From NCBI GenBank assembly GCA_024195265.1, contig JAJLRJ010000013.1:12935322-12999321 (forward strand): a stretch of DNA of 64,000 nt. Direction: 5' to 3'. Made by a program: the position numbers and the translations under genes. This DNA is from Dendrophyllia cribrosa. Its lineage: Eukaryota > Cnidaria > Anthozoa > Scleractinia > Dendrophylliidae. The number at the start of each line of letters is the position of its first letter. Position 1 is the first letter of the stretch. Positions 31,625-45,500 of the stretch are shown in pieces. The notes below the pieces were generated by a model. The model did not search any database. It saw nothing but the letters and a program-made list of their open reading frames with translations, and was not told the DNA's origin.

Positions 31625-32811
31625 AGGGATCCCTGTTTTCTCCTGTTTCCTCCTGTTTTCTCCTGTTTTCCCCTGTATCCCCCTGTTTTCCCCTGATTTC
31701 TCCTGTTTTCCTCTGTTTCCTCCTGTTTTCCCCTGTTTCCTCCTGTATCCCCCTGTTTTCCCCTGTATCCCCCTGTTTTCCCCTGTTTTCCCCTGTATCC
31801 CCCTGTTTTCCCCTGTTTTCTCCTGTTTTCCAATGTTTCCTCCTGTTTTCCCCTGTTTCCTCCTGTTTTCTCCTGTTTTTCCCTGTTTTTCCCTGTTTTC
31901 CCCTGTTTTCCCCTGTATCCCCATGTTTTCTCCTGTTTGCCCCTGTTTCCTCCTGTTTTCCCCTGTTTTCCCCTGTATCCCCCTGTTTTCTCCTGTTTTC
32001 CCCTGTTTCCTCCTTTTTTACCCTGTTTCCTCCAGTTTTCTCCTGTTTTTCCCTGTTTCCTCCTGTTTTCCCCTGTTTTCTCCTGTTTTCCCCCGTTTTC
32101 TCCTGTTTCCCCCTGTTTTCTCCTGTTTTCCCCTGTTTTCTCCTGTTTCCCCTGTTTTATCCTGCTTTACTCTGTTTCCTCCTGTTTTCTCATGTTTTCT
32201 GCTGTTTTCCCCTGTATCCTCCTGTTTCCCCTGTTTTCCCCTGTTTTCTCCTGTTTCCCCGGTATCCTCCTGTTTACCCTGTTTTCCCCTGTATCCTCCT
32301 GTTTTCCCTTGTTTTCCGCTGTATCATTCTGTTTTCCCCTGTATCCTCTTGTTTTCCCCTGTTTTCTCCTGTTTTCCCCTGTTTCCTCCCGTTTTCTCCT
32401 GTTTCCTCCTGTTTTTTCCTGTTTCCTCCTGTTTCCCCTGTTCTCTCCTGTTTTCCCCTGTTTTTCCTTGTTTTCTCCTGTTTTCCCCTGTTTTCTCCTG
32501 TTTTTCCCTGTTTTTCCCTGTTTTCTCCTGTTTCCTCCTGTTTCCTCCTGTTTCCTCCTGTTTTCTCCTGTTTCCTCCAGTTTTCCCCTGTTTTCCTCTT
32601 TTTTCCCCATTCTCTCCTGTTTTCCCCTGTTTCCCTCCTGTTTTCCCCTGTTCTCTCCTGTTTTCCCCTGTTTCCCTCCTGTTTTCCCCTGTTCTCTCCT
32701 GTTTTCCCCTGTTTCCCCCTGTTTACTCCTGCTTTTCCCTGTTTTCCCATGTTTTCTCCTGTTTTCCCCTGTTTCCCCTTGTTTTCTCCTATTTGCTCCT
32801 GTTTTCTCCTC
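31625..32811. repeat. Left decamer array (CCTGTTTTCC-type)
   Basis: About 118 imperfect 10-bp units, each with a T3-4 tract. Units CCTGTTTTCC, CCTGTTTCCT and CCTGTATCCC dominate. Long open frames on both strands arise only because the units lack stops. Confidence 0.97.
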
Positions 32812-33470
32812 TGGATGTCTTATCGGACTTTGCCGATTGAAACTATGTAAATTTAAATGAACAATCCACTCTTAAATTATTTAGAAGCGATCCTTTTTAA
32901 AATGTTGCTACTAAAGAGATTGCACCGAAGTAATTCATTTGAAAGGAGATCAACGTCATGAAATATAGTTCCTCTCCCAGTAAACTTTTTCCTACAGTTT
33001 TTTCCCTTTTATAATGTATAAATGAATTTACGTCCGGAAACTTTTATCTGGCACTGTCGGTTGATAAAAGAACAAAAGACTGTAAAAATCACACCTCACT
33101 TAAAAATTCCATGTGTGTTAAAATTTTTCACAAGTTTATGTTCGAGTTCAATTACTGTTCAATTTGTTGAAATTAACTTACGTACAACTCTGAAAATGTT
33201 TCTCAAAAAAAAATATCCTAGTCAAGTCTACCAGGCCCACTGAAAGATATTGATTGTGATGTCAGTTTAAAAAGTAACACCTTGCCGATGAAGCACCGTG
33301 CGAAGAAAAAACGAAAGAGTTATTGTTTTAAGTCATTTAAGGGTTATTGGTTACTTCTTTTACACTTTAAAATAAAGGAACTTTATTTAAAGCTATTGAA
33401 TTCTTCTGGGTTAATAATAAAAAATTTGCACCTTTTTTTATTTCGTATAGTTTGTACTTTTCACATATAC
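32812..33470. other. Unique spacer of the 3.3 kb foldback
   Basis: AT-rich, with short open frames only (e.g. 33022-33243). None has a recognisable transposase motif. Confidence 0.6.
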
Positions 33471-34655
33471 AGGGGAAAACAGGAGAAAACAGGGGGATAC
33501 TGGGAAAAACAGGAGGAAACAGGGGATACAGGGGAAAACAGGAGAAAACAGGGGATACAGGGGAAAACAGGAGGAAACAGAGGAAAACAGGAGAAAACAG
33601 GGGGATACAGGGGAAAACAGGAGAAAACAGGGGGATACAGGGGAAAACAGGAGGAAACAGGGGAAAACAGGAGGAAACAGGGGAAACACGAGGAAACAGG
33701 GGAAACAGGAGAAAACAGGAGAAATTTAATATAAACAGGGGAAAACAGGAGGAAACAGGAGAAAACAGGGTAAACAGGAGGATACCGGGGAAAACAGGGG
33801 AAACAGGAGGATAGAGGGAAAACAGGAGAAAACAGGGGAAAACAGGGGAAACCAGTAGGAAACAGGGGAAACAGGAGAAAACAGGAGGAAACAGGAGAAA
33901 ACGGGAGGAAACAGGGGAAAACAGGAGAAAACAGGGGAAAACAGGAGGATACAGGGGAAAGCAGGAGAAAACAGGAGGATACAGGGGAAAACAGAATGAT
34001 ACAGCGGAAAACAGGGGAAACATGAGGATACAGGGAAAACACGAGAAAACAGGGGAAAACAGGGGAAACAGGAGGATACAGGGGAAAACAGGGAAAACAG
34101 GAGAAAACATGAGAAAATAGGAGGAAACAGGGGAAACAGGAGAAAACAGGGGAAAGCAGGATAAAACAGGGGAAACAGGAGAAAACAGCGGAAAACAGGG
34201 GGATACGGGGGAAAACAGGAGGAAACAGGGGAAAACAGGAAGAAACAGGGGAAAACAGGGGGATACATGGGAAAACAGGGGAAAACAGGAGGAGACAGGG
34301 GAAAACAGGAGGAGACAGGGGAAAACAGGAGGAAACAGAGGAAAACAGGAGAAAACAGGAAAAACAGGAGGAAACAGGGGAAAACAGGAGGAAAACAGGA
34401 AAAAACAGGGGAAAACAGGGGGATACATGGGGAAAACAGGAGAAAACAGGGGGATACAGGGGAAAACAGGAGAAAACAGGGGGATACAGGGGAAAACAGG
34501 AGAAAACAGGGGAATACAGGGGAAAACAGGAGGAAACAGGGGAATACAGGGGAAAACAGGAGGAAACAGGGGAAAACAGGAGGAAACAGAGGAAAACAGA
34601 AGAAAACAGGGTAAAACAGGAGAAAACAGGAGAAAACAGGGATCCCTATTATGAT
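33471..34655. repeat. Right decamer array (reverse of the left)
   Basis: About 118 units of GGAAAACAGG and variants, the inverted partner of 31625-32811. Confidence 0.97.
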
Positions 34656-34750
34656 ACGATCCCTATTATGATAGGATCCCTATATGGTGTGGATCCCTAT
34701 ATGGTGTGTTAGCATGAAGTATATACCCACACTCGAAGGGTCGGCATTAG

Positions 34751-34860
34751 ATAACATCGGGTGAAGCTGATTTCTGCCCAGCGGTCGCAGTGAAAACAAT
34801 TGGTTTGTGGGGTTGCTCATTCTTGCACGGGCGCAGAAATCAGGTTTCACCCGATGTTAT
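34751..34860. mobile_element. 110-bp foldback element
   Basis: ATAACATCGGGTGAAGCTGA and GCAGAAATCAGGTTTCACCC plus GATGTTAT form the two arms. It lies between the 3.3 kb foldback and the next element. Confidence 0.87.
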
Positions 34861-34862
34861 TT

Positions 34863-35046
34863 AAGGCTGGTTTTCACTAGCGCATAAGCATAAGCACAAG
34901 CTAACATAAGCAGACTCAGTAACGTGTTATTCATTAGTTCCAATTGTTTTAACAAAACAGAACAATAGGCACTAATGATCAACATGTTACTGAGTCTGCG
35001 TATGTTGGCTTGTGCTTATGCTTATGCGCAAGTGAAAACCAGCCTT
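34863..35046. mobile_element. 184-bp foldback element, copy 2
   Basis: The same length and nearly the same sequence as 6932-7115. It keeps both arms with a few substitutions (e.g. AACATAAGCAG on one arm). Its last bases overlap the target duplication of the giant element that follows. Confidence 0.92.
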
Positions 35047-35051
35047 TCTTT
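35044..35051. repeat. Target-site duplication CTTTCTTT (left)
   Basis: Eight bases identical to 57082-57089 across the 22 kb element. Confidence 0.88.
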
Positions 35052-35129
35052 GGTAGTAAGTTCGTGTTCCAGTACACTAAAGGAAAATTCAGCTACAATA
35101 TCTTCACTTAAACCATCACCAATCATAAC

Positions 35130-38100
35130 TACACGTCATCCAACATCACCGTAGGTCACCCAATGTCGCTAGACATCATCTAACATCACTATTCGTCATC
35201 CAATGTCGCTAGACATCATACAGCATCACTAGGCATCATACAGCATCACTAGGCATCATCTAACGTGACTAGACATCATCCAACATCACTAGGCATCATA
35301 CAGCATCACTAGGCATCATCTAACGTGACTAGACATCATCCAACATCACTAGGCATCATACAGCATCACTAGGCATCATCTAACGTAACTAGACATCATC
35401 CAACATCACTAGGCATCATACAGCATCACTAGGCATCATCTAACGTAACTAGACATCATCCAACATCACTAGGCATCATACAGCATCACTAGGCATCATC
35501 TAACGTAACTAGACATCATCCAACATCACTAGGCATCATACAGCATCACTAGGCATCATCTAACGTAACTAGACATCATCCAACATCACTAGGCATCATA
35601 CAGCATCACTAGGCATCATCTAACGTAACTAGACATCATCCAACATCACTAGGCATCATACAGCATCACTAGGCATCATCTAACGTAACTAGACATCATC
35701 CAACATCACTAGGCATCATACAGCATCACTAGGCATCATCTAACGTAACTAGACATCATCCAACATCACTAGGCATCATACAGCATCACTAGGCATCATC
35801 TAACGTAACTAGACATCATCTAACATCACTAGACATTATCCAACATCACTAGGCATAATACAGCATCACTAGGCATCATATAACGTAACTAGACATCATC
35901 CAACATCACTAGGCATCATACAGCATCACTAGGCATCATGTAACGTAACTAGACATCATCTAACATCACTAGACATTATTCAACATCACTAGGCATCATC
36001 TAACGTTACTAGACATCATCCAACATCACTAGGCATCATACAGCATCACTAGGCATCATCTAAGGTAACTAGACATCATCCAACATCACTAGGCATCATA
36101 CAGCATCACTAGGCATCATCTAACGTAACTAGACATCATCCAACATCACTAGGCATCATACAGCATCACTAGGCATCATGTAACGTAACTAGACATCATC
36201 TAACATCACTAGACATTATCCAACATCACTAGGCATCATCTAACGTTACTAGACATCATCCAACATCACTAGGCATCATACAGCATCACTAGGCATCATC
36301 TAAGGTAACTAGACATCATCCAACATCACTAGGCATCATACAGCATCACTAGGCATCATCTAACGTAACTAGACATCATCCAACATCACTAGGCATCATG
36401 CAGCATCACTAGGCATCATACAGCATCACTAGGCATCATCTAACGTAACTAGACATCATCCAACATCACTAGGCATCATACAGCATCACTAGGAATCATC
36501 TAACGTAACTAGACATCATCTAACATCACTAGACATTATCCAACATCACTAGGCATAATACAGCATCACTAGGCATCATATAACGTAACTAGACATCATC
36601 CAACATCACTAGGCATCATACAGCATCACTAGGCATCATCTAACGTAACTAGACATCATCCAACATCACTAGGCATCATACAGCATCACTAGGCATCATC
36701 TAACGTAACTAGACATCATCTAACATCACTAGACATTATCCAACATCACTAGGCATAATACAGCATCACTAGGCATCATATAACGTAACTAGACATCATC
36801 CAACATCACTAGGCATCATACAGCATCACTAGGCATCATCTAACGTAACTAGACATCATCCAACATCACTAGGCATCATACAGCATCACTAGGCATCATC
36901 TAACGTAACTAGACATCATCCAACATCACTAGGCATCATACAGCATCACTAGGCATCATCTAACGTAACTAGACATCATCTAACATCACTAGACATTATC
37001 CAACATCACTAGGCATAATACAGCATCACTAGGCATCATCTAACGTAACTAGACATCATCCAACATCACTATGCATCATACAGCATCACTAGGCATCATC
37101 TAACGTAACTAGACATCATCCTACATCACTAGGCATCATACAGCATCACTAGGCATCATCTAACGTAACTAGACATCATCCAACATCACTAGGCATCATA
37201 CAGCATCACTAGTTATCATCTAACGTAACTAGACATCATACAGCATCACTAGGCATCATCTAACGTAACTAGACATCATCCAACATCACTAGGCATCATA
37301 CAGCATCACTAGGCATCATCTAACGTAACTAGACATCATCCAACATCACTAGGCATCATACAGCATCACTAGTTATCATCTAACGTAACTAGACATCATC
37401 CAACATCATTAGGCATCATACAGCATCACTAGGCATCATCAAACGTAACTACACATCATCCAACATCACTAGGCATCATGCAGCATCACTAGGCATCATA
37501 CAGCATCACTAGGCATCATCTAACGTAACTAGACATTATCCAACATCACTAGGCATCATACAGCATCACTAGGCATCATCTAAGGTAACTAGACATCATC
37601 CAACATCACTAGGCATCATACAGCATCACTAGGCATCATCTAACGTAACTAGACATCATCCAACATCACTAGGCATCATGCAGCATCACTAGGCATCATC
37701 TAACGTAACTAGACATCATCCAACATCACTAGGCATCATACAGCATCACTAGGCATCATCTAACGTAACTAGACATCATCCTACATCACTAGGCATCATA
37801 CAGCATCACTAGGCATCATCTAACGTAACTAGACATCATCCAACATCACTAGGCATCATGCAGCATCACTAGGCATAATCTAACGTAACTAGACATCATC
37901 CAACATCACTAGGCATCATACAGCATCACTAGGCATCATCTAACGTAACTAGACATCATCCAACATCACTAGGCATCATACAGCATCACTAGGCATCATC
38001 TAACGTAACTAGACATCATCCAACGTCACTAGGCATCATACAGCATCACTAGGCATCATCTAAGGTAACTAGACATCATCCAACATCACTAGGCATCATA

Positions 38101-41060
38101 CAGCATCACTAGGCATCATCTAACGTAACTAGACATCATCCAACATCACTAGGCATCATACAGCATCACTAGTTATCATCTAACGTAACTAGACATCACA
38201 CAGCATCACTAGCCATCATCTAACGTAACTAGACATTATGCAACATCACTAGGCATCATAGAGCATCACTAGCCATCATCTAACGTAACTAGACATTATC
38301 TAACGTAACTAGACATTATCCAACATCACTAGGCATAATACAGCATCACTAGCCATCATCTAACGTAACTAGACATTATCCAACATCACTAGGCATCATA
38401 CAGCATCACTAGGCATCATCCAACGTAACTAGACATCATCCAACATCACTAGGCATCACACAGCATCACTAGGCATCATCTAAGGTAACTAGACATCATC
38501 CAACATCACTAGGCATCATACAGCATCACTAGGCATCATCTAACGTAACTAGACATCATCCAACATCACTAGGCATCATACAGCATCACTAGTTATCATC
38601 TAACGTAACTAGACATCATACAGCATCACTAGCCATCATCTAACGTAACTAGACATTATCCAACATCACTAGGCATCATAGAGCATCACTAGCCATCATC
38701 TAACGTAACTAGACATTATCCAACATCACTAGGCATAATACAGCATCACTAGCCATTATCTAACGTAACTAGACATTATCCAACATCACTAGGCATAATA
38801 CAGCATCACCAGGCATCATCTAACGTAACTAGACATCATCCTACATCACTAGGCATCATACAGCATCACTAGGCATCATCTAACGTAACTAGACATCATC
38901 CAACATCACTAGGCATCATACAGCATCACTAGGCATCATCTAACGTAACTAGACATCATCCTACATCACTAGGCATCATACAGCATCGCTAGGCATCATC
39001 GAACGTAACTAGACATCATCCAACATCACTAGACATCATACAGCATCACTAGGCATCATCTAACGTAACTAGACATCCAACATCACTAGGCATCATGCAG
39101 CATCACTAGGCATCATCTAACGTAACTAGACATCATCCAACATCACTAGGCATAATACAGCATCACTAGGCATCATCTAACGTGACTAGACATCATCCAA
39201 CATCACTAGGCATCATACAGCATCACTAGGCATCATCTAACGTGACTAGACATCATCCAACATCACTAGGCATCATACAGCATCACTAGCCATCATCTAA
39301 CGTAACTAGACATCATCCAACATCACTAGGCATCATACAGCATCACTAGGCATCATCTAACGTAACTAGACATCATCCTACATCACTAGGCATCATACAG
39401 CATCACTAGGCATCATCTAACGTAACTAGACATCATCCAACATCACTAGGCATCATGCAGCATCACTAGGCATCATCTAACGTAACTAGACATCATCCAA
39501 TATCACTAGGCATCATACAGCATCACTAGGCATCATCTAACGTAACTAGACATCATCCAACATCACTAGGCATCATACAGCATCACTAGGCATCATCTAA
39601 CGTAACTAGACATCATCCAACATCACTAGGCATCATACAGCATCACTAGTTATCATCTAACGTAACTAGACATCATACAGCATCACTAGCCATCATCTAA
39701 CGTAACTAGACATTATCCAACATCACTAGGCATCATAGAGCATCACTAGCCATCATCTAACGTAACTAGACATTATCCAACATCACTAGGCATAATACAG
39801 CATCACTAGCCATCATCTAACGTAACTAGACATTATCCAACATCACTAGGCATAATACAGCATCACCAGGCATCATCTAACGTAACTAGACATCATCCTA
39901 CATCACTAGGCATCATACAGCATCACTAGGCATCATCTAACGTAACTAGACATCATCCAACATCACTAGGCATCATACAGCATCACCAGGCATCATCTAA
40001 CGTAACTAGACATCATCCAACATCACTAGGCATCATACAGCATCACTAGGCATCATCTAACGTAACTAGACATCACCCTACATCACTAGGCATCATACAG
40101 CATCACTAGGCATCATCTAACGTAACTAGACATCATCCAACATCACTAGGCATCATACAGCATCACTAGGCATCATCTAACGTAACTAGACATCATCCTA
40201 CATCACTAGGCATCATACAGCATCACTAGGCATCATGTAACGTAACTAGACATCATCCAACATCACTAGTCATCATACAGCATCACTAGGCATCATCTAA
40301 CGTAACTAGACATCATCCAACATCACTAGGCATCATACAGCATCACTAGTTATCATCTAACGTAACTAGACATCATACAGCATCACTAGGCATCATCTAA
40401 CGTAACTAGACATCATCCAACATCACTAGGCATCATACAGCATCACTAGGCATCATCTAACGTAACTAGACATCATCCTACATCACTAGGCATCATACAG
40501 CATCACTAGGCATCATCTAACGTAACTAGACATCATCCAACATCACTAGGCATCATACAGCATCACTAGTTATCATCTAACGTAACTAGACATCATCCAA
40601 CATCACTAGGCATCATACAGCATCACTAGGCATCATCTAAGGTAACTAGACATCATCCAACATCACTAGGCATCATACAGCATCACTAGGCATCATCTAA
40701 CGTAACTAGCCATCATCCAACATCACTAGGCATCATGCAGCATCACTAGGCATCATACAGCATCACTAGGCATCATCTAACGTAACTAGACATCATCCAA
40801 CATCACTAGGCATCATATAGCATCACTAGGCATCATCTAACGTAACTAGACATCATCCAACATCACTAGGCATCATACAGCATCACTAGGCATCATCTAA
40901 CGTAACTAGACATCATCCAGCATCACTAGACATCTTCTACCATCACTAGATATCACCTACCATCACTAGATACCACCTACCATCACTAGACATAATCTAA
41001 CGTAACTAGACATCATCTACTATCACTAGACATCTACAAACGGCACTAGACATCATATAC
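35130..41060 (+). repeat. Left satellite arm: 60-bp higher-order repeat of three 20-bp monomers
   Basis: Monomers: CATCATCCAACATCACTAGG, CATCATACAGCATCACTAGG and CATCATCTAACGTAACTAGA, repeated for about 99 cycles. Local variants (GTTATCATC, CATAATAC, GCAGCATC) recur in blocks, a sign of segmental amplification. The outer end (35100-35240) and the inner end (40920-41060) are more diverged. Each monomer carries one CTAG; with a 20-bp period this puts stops in all six frames. Confidence 0.98.
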
Positions 41061-41068
41061 CAACACCA

Positions 41069-41300
41069 GGGCCCGGTTGTTCAAAAGGTGGATAAAACTA
41101 TTTAGTATATACTGAAACAGTGGATAGCATTGTTGGCGCGCTCTGATTGGCTACTGAAACTCGGAATAGCAAGTGCTATTCACCTCCCAGCAATTTGCGC
41201 GCGAAAATTGTAATTGTTGACAGGAATAAATGAGTTAAAACGCATCATTTTCGTAGGATTTTGTTAATAGTTATCCACTGGATAGTGAACAACCGGGACC
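41069..41300. mobile_element. 232-bp foldback, termini GGGCCCGGTTGTTC
   Basis: GGGCCCGGTTGTTCAAAAGG and GGATAGTGAACAACCGGGAC form the ends. GTGGATAA and TTATCCAC add to the arms. It sits at the inner edge of the left satellite arm. Confidence 0.82.
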
Positions 41301-42038
41301 AGGAGAAAAATTTTTGGGCTTGCAAAAAATATGTCATAAGTGCTATTCACGAACGATTTCTTATGACCATCCTAAGTTAGGCGTAACTTAGCAGTCTCCT
41401 AAGTTTAGTGGTCGCGGGCAGTTATCGATTAGTAAAAGGAAACCAATCAGAAATGGTTTTTATGGCGTGCTCTTATGAATAGTAATTTATGAAAATTACA
41501 TGAATGAATATTTTGCCTTGTGTAAATTGTTGTTCATGGTCAGCTGCGAAAGCAACATACAAATCTATCATCGTTTAGGGTCCACTTCGATATTTGTCGT
41601 ACAAGGGTTTAATTTTCACGGAAATATAACTCTGCAAGCCTAGGTATAACCGACCGTGTGTTTTACATTACTGACCCGGGAAAATTTTTAATGCTGAAAA
41701 TCGACGTAAAACTCGTCAACAATCGAATTTAGCCCCCGTCAAGATAAGTCTTAATAAGTTAGGAGGTCAATATTGACCTCCTAAATTTAGGAGAAAATTT
41801 AATACATATTTTAAGTTAGGCGGACTTCGTGAATACCAGTTGAGACATGTCTTAACCCTCGGACGTACACGCAAACTTATATCTCCACCGCGGTACAGGT
41901 GATCGTGAATACCAGTAATCTCCTAATCTCCTTTTATCAGAATGCACCATTTCTATTTTATGGTTTTGCAAAGAATTCATTATATTTTGTAAATGTGTTA
42001 GTTTGGGTAAATAATATTCTTAACAGTTTTAAATACAG
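41301..42038. other. Non-coding core sequence with inverted CTAAGTTAGGCG blocks
   Basis: GCTATTCACGAAC near 41352 and TTCGTGAATACC near 41830, with CCTAAGTTAGGCG / TTAAGTTAGGCGG and a 22-bp palindrome at 41761-41782. It may be a decayed foldback. No gene. Confidence 0.45.
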
Positions 42039-42260
42039 TGTCGTGAATAGCTTAAAGATCTCGACAAAAACAGACGCAGAACTGACACAATCCTGTTTAA
42101 TGCTCTCCGATCACAAGTGATTACACAACAACCTTTTCTTCCCACGCTAGGGTTCCTAAGTCTAAAATTATACATGATTACAGAGTAAACTAAACAGCTA
42201 TCAGTTGACAGATCTTGACAGATCCAATCAAAGTTCATTTAGTCACGCAAGCGTCACACA
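42039..42260 (-). repeat. Probable 3' LTR of the BEL/Pao element
   Basis: On the minus strand it runs TGTGTGACGC...GAATTCACGACA-like with TG...CA ends, preceded by a purine-rich AGGGGGAGTAGGTGGAGA tract. It contains ATTAAA. There is no second LTR to compare with, so the borders are estimates. Confidence 0.5.
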
Positions 42261-42566
42261 ATCACCTAAGTTCTCCACCTACTCCCCCTATTTGACTATG
42301 AATATGGGCAAATACATAAACTGAATGTTTCTAAAGATCAGCGAACAAAACACAATGTCTCATTAAACGTTCATTGAGTCAAATCAATCGTCGTCGTCTT
42401 CAGCGCTAGCTATAGCTATAGCTTCCATCTGCTCTCGAGCAGTCACTGCAGCTCGCCTGCTCGGCCTGAATTCTTTGGCCTTTGCATTCAGGGGTATGGC
42501 CTCTCTTTGAGCAGTTTGAGTCGACACATCACAAGCCAGTTCCAGAGGATACAAGTGTTGAATGGG

Positions 42567-45500
42567 TCATTCGATAAATGACTTTTCGGATATGAGCCGC
42601 ACAGCTCGTACAACGCCATCCCTGCCTTCTATCGGGGTATCCACCACTCCTAGTTTCCATTTCCCCCGTTGCGTTCTTTGGATTTCACGAGCACGACTTG
42701 TCCTGCTTTTATATTCATTTCCTTGGTTTGATGGATAATGTTGTGTCGCTCTCGGATTGCCTTGACATATTCTCGGGACCATCTTCGCCACAGGGCTTCT
42801 TTACACTTAAGAAGGTACCTTGCACGTTTTCTGAGGTCAGCATCTTCTATCTCACTCGGATCCATTTCTGGGAGAATACTTGGCTGCCCAAACAATAGAG
42901 CATTAGGGGTTAGAACGGGTAGCTCAACATCCTCTTTCATATAGCCAAGAGGGCGATTGTTGAGAGTTATCTCGATGTCCAAAATGACCTCTTGAAGCAC
43001 TTTCCATTGTAGATTTCCATTGCCAATGGTCTTGTAGAGAGACTGCTTCAGAAGGCCAACTAGTCTTTCAAATTGGCCTCCCCACTAGGGCGCTCTGCTT
43101 AAGTTGAATTGCCATTTTATTCCTTGCCTGGCTAACCAATCTTGGGACTTCTTGTTTTTCTCCACCTGCTTCAACCACTTCGCTGCAGCAACGAGAGTCT
43201 GGCCATTATCTGAGTAGATTTTTTTCGGTTTTCCTCTTCGGGCTATCAGGCGCTTCAAGCTTCCAAGGAACTCTTCAGTGGTTCGGTCCGGAAGCAACTC
43301 TAGGTATAGACGCCTGGTAAGGCTGCAGGCGAAGAGCACGATGTACGCCTTTCCTTCTTTGCGTCCTCTCGTTCGGTACTTGATTGGTCCAGCGTAATCG
43401 ACTCCGATCACTTGAAATGGTGTAGACCCTTCAGTCCTGTCTCTTGGTAGGTTACCTGTTGGTTAGTGTGCATAGGCTACCGCTTGAAACCATTTGCATC
43501 CGTTGCAGCTTTTGATCACCCTTTTGGTTAGTCGTTTCAGTCGTGGTACCCAATACTTTTCTCGAACTTTAGCCATCGTCAGACTGACTTCTCCGTGGAG
43601 AGTGTTCTCGTGTGCACTTGTGACCAATTTCACGCTGAAAAGATCATCATCAGGGAGGTAGACCGGATAGTCACCTTGAATGCGGCCTCGGCATTCGAAA
43701 ACCCCTTATTCATTCTTCTGTAGGTTGAGACGAGGCCCGTCTTTCTGATACTTGTCCGTTGCGGCAAACCTGGACTGCACACTGTAAATCCATCTTTCAA
43801 CTTGGGTCTCCGTCTCCTCGGTAGTTAAAGGGCCAGACTTCTTCGCACCTTTTGCTTTACCGTTACTCAGGAACCTTGCTATACACGCTACGATTCGGAT
43901 GGCTTTCCAGTAGCCATGCTTATCCAGAGTTTCATTCAGCGCATCGTCCTCTGTCTTGGTCACAAACATGGCTTCTCTCGCCACTTTAGCTTCCGCTTGA
44001 GTTTCGCTTGTAGCGGCGGTGACAATGTCTGGTGGCCAGCTTTCTGGTTCTGCGAGCCATGCAGGACCTTCCCACCACAACTTCGCAGATTCATCTACAT
44101 GCCCTACTCTGCTTCCAAGGTCAGCGGGGGTCTGATGTGAACGGACATATCTCCATTGGATGAAGCTGTGTTGCTGGATTTTCTTGACTCTGTTTGCCAC
44201 GAACTGCTTGTAACCACCATTTCCTTAAAACCGTAGACACCTTCCACTGGGAATCCCGTCACGTTGCTGATGAGGTTTGCTGTCATATGAGCGGATACTT
44301 GTTCCTGTCTGGGAATAGTTAGTTCCTGCTTAGCTAGGCGTGATTTAGCTGTGACGAGGCTTTGCTGATTACCTTGTGCTTGACGTACAACTGCAAACAC
44401 TGCCGATGCCACCCCTTTATTGCTAGGGTCTCCAAATCCATGTCGATCAATGCCAACGATTCTCTCTTGATGCTGAGCTATCTCAACCTTGTCAGGCAAT
44501 ATCTTCTTCCAAGCATTCCACTTGTCTAACGCCACGCCAGAAAACGCCTTGTCTCAGGCAAGACGGCTGTCGCATACTTCTCTATACTGCACTTTGCCCG
44601 CCAATATGGTAGGAGAAGCGAGACCAAGTGGGTCGTAAATTCTGGCTAGACTTCCCAGAAGCACCCTCTTAGTGGGCTCTAACGGTTGTGTGAGGAAGAT
44701 AACGGCGGTCGTATCCTTTTCTTTGTCCCATGGCATTCCTAATAGCTTTGTCTCGCCTGACTTCGCTGCCAGTTGTTGATTGGCATAGCTCGATTTTTGT
44801 TCTGAACTTCTTTCTTCTTGCAACATATCTGTTTCTAAGGCTGGTACGTTGGAGTGCCATTTATGTAATTCGAACTGGGCTTCACTGAAGGTTGTCTGCG
44901 CAGATTCTTTCAAGTGCTGTGTCTCGCGAACGGTCGGTCCACCAGTAATGGTGTCGTCGACGTAAAGACTTTGGAGGATTTCTTCAACTTCTGCTGGAAA
45001 CCGTTCCCGACAGAGCTCGAGATGTTCCCAAGCAAGAAGGGAGACGGCGCCAAGCCAAAGAGAGCTCGCGTGAAACGTAACGCCTCAGTCTCTTTAGTCT
45101 TCAGATCCTTGTACCAATGAAACCGCATCACATCTCTGTCTGGTTCCCAGATTCGAACTTGCAGAAATGCTTGCTTTAGATCACCTGAGATAGCTGCAGG
45201 ATGGAAACGGTTTTTCACCAGGAAGCTCCATAGCTGGATTTGAGTCGGTGGTCCGATCTCGAGACTTTCATTCAAGGATGGGGCCTTTTCACTTGCTCTT
45301 GCAGATGCATCATAGACAATGCGTAACTTGGTACTTTCGGCTGTTTCCCGAATGACTGGTTTGTGCGGTATGTAAAATTCTCTCTCTTTAGTTTCACTTT
45401 CCACACGCTCCACGATACCTTGGGCTAGCTGATCCTGAATCACGGTATCATACCGTTCAAGCATCCCCGGTTGTTTTTCCAATCTCTTTGTGAGTGCATT

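Larger units (their letters stand above)
31386..34728. mobile_element. 3.3 kb foldback element with 10-bp tandem-repeat arms
   Basis: The termini GGGTATATACTTCATGCTAA and reverse lead into ACACACCATATAGGGATCC and then long arrays. The left arm 31625-32811 is CCTGTTTTCC-type decamers; the right arm 33471-34655 is the reverse. A ~660-bp unique spacer separates them. ACACTC follows the right end and precedes the left end (31380-31385, 34729-34734); three further identical bases make the duplication 6 to 9 bp. The architecture is like Drosophila FB elements. No transposase is visible. It sits just upstream of REXO1. Confidence 0.92.

Noticed and set aside
31578..32840. 420-codon open frame (Ser/Pro/Phe/Cys/Leu repeats) and its opposite-strand partners, also those at 33367-34614
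   Set aside because: They lie wholly in the 10-bp repeat arrays. The units lack stops in several frames and the protein pattern only mirrors the decamer.
35130..41060. CRISPR-like array
   Set aside because: There are no unique spacers; all 20-bp units belong to three recurring monomers, and the context is eukaryotic.
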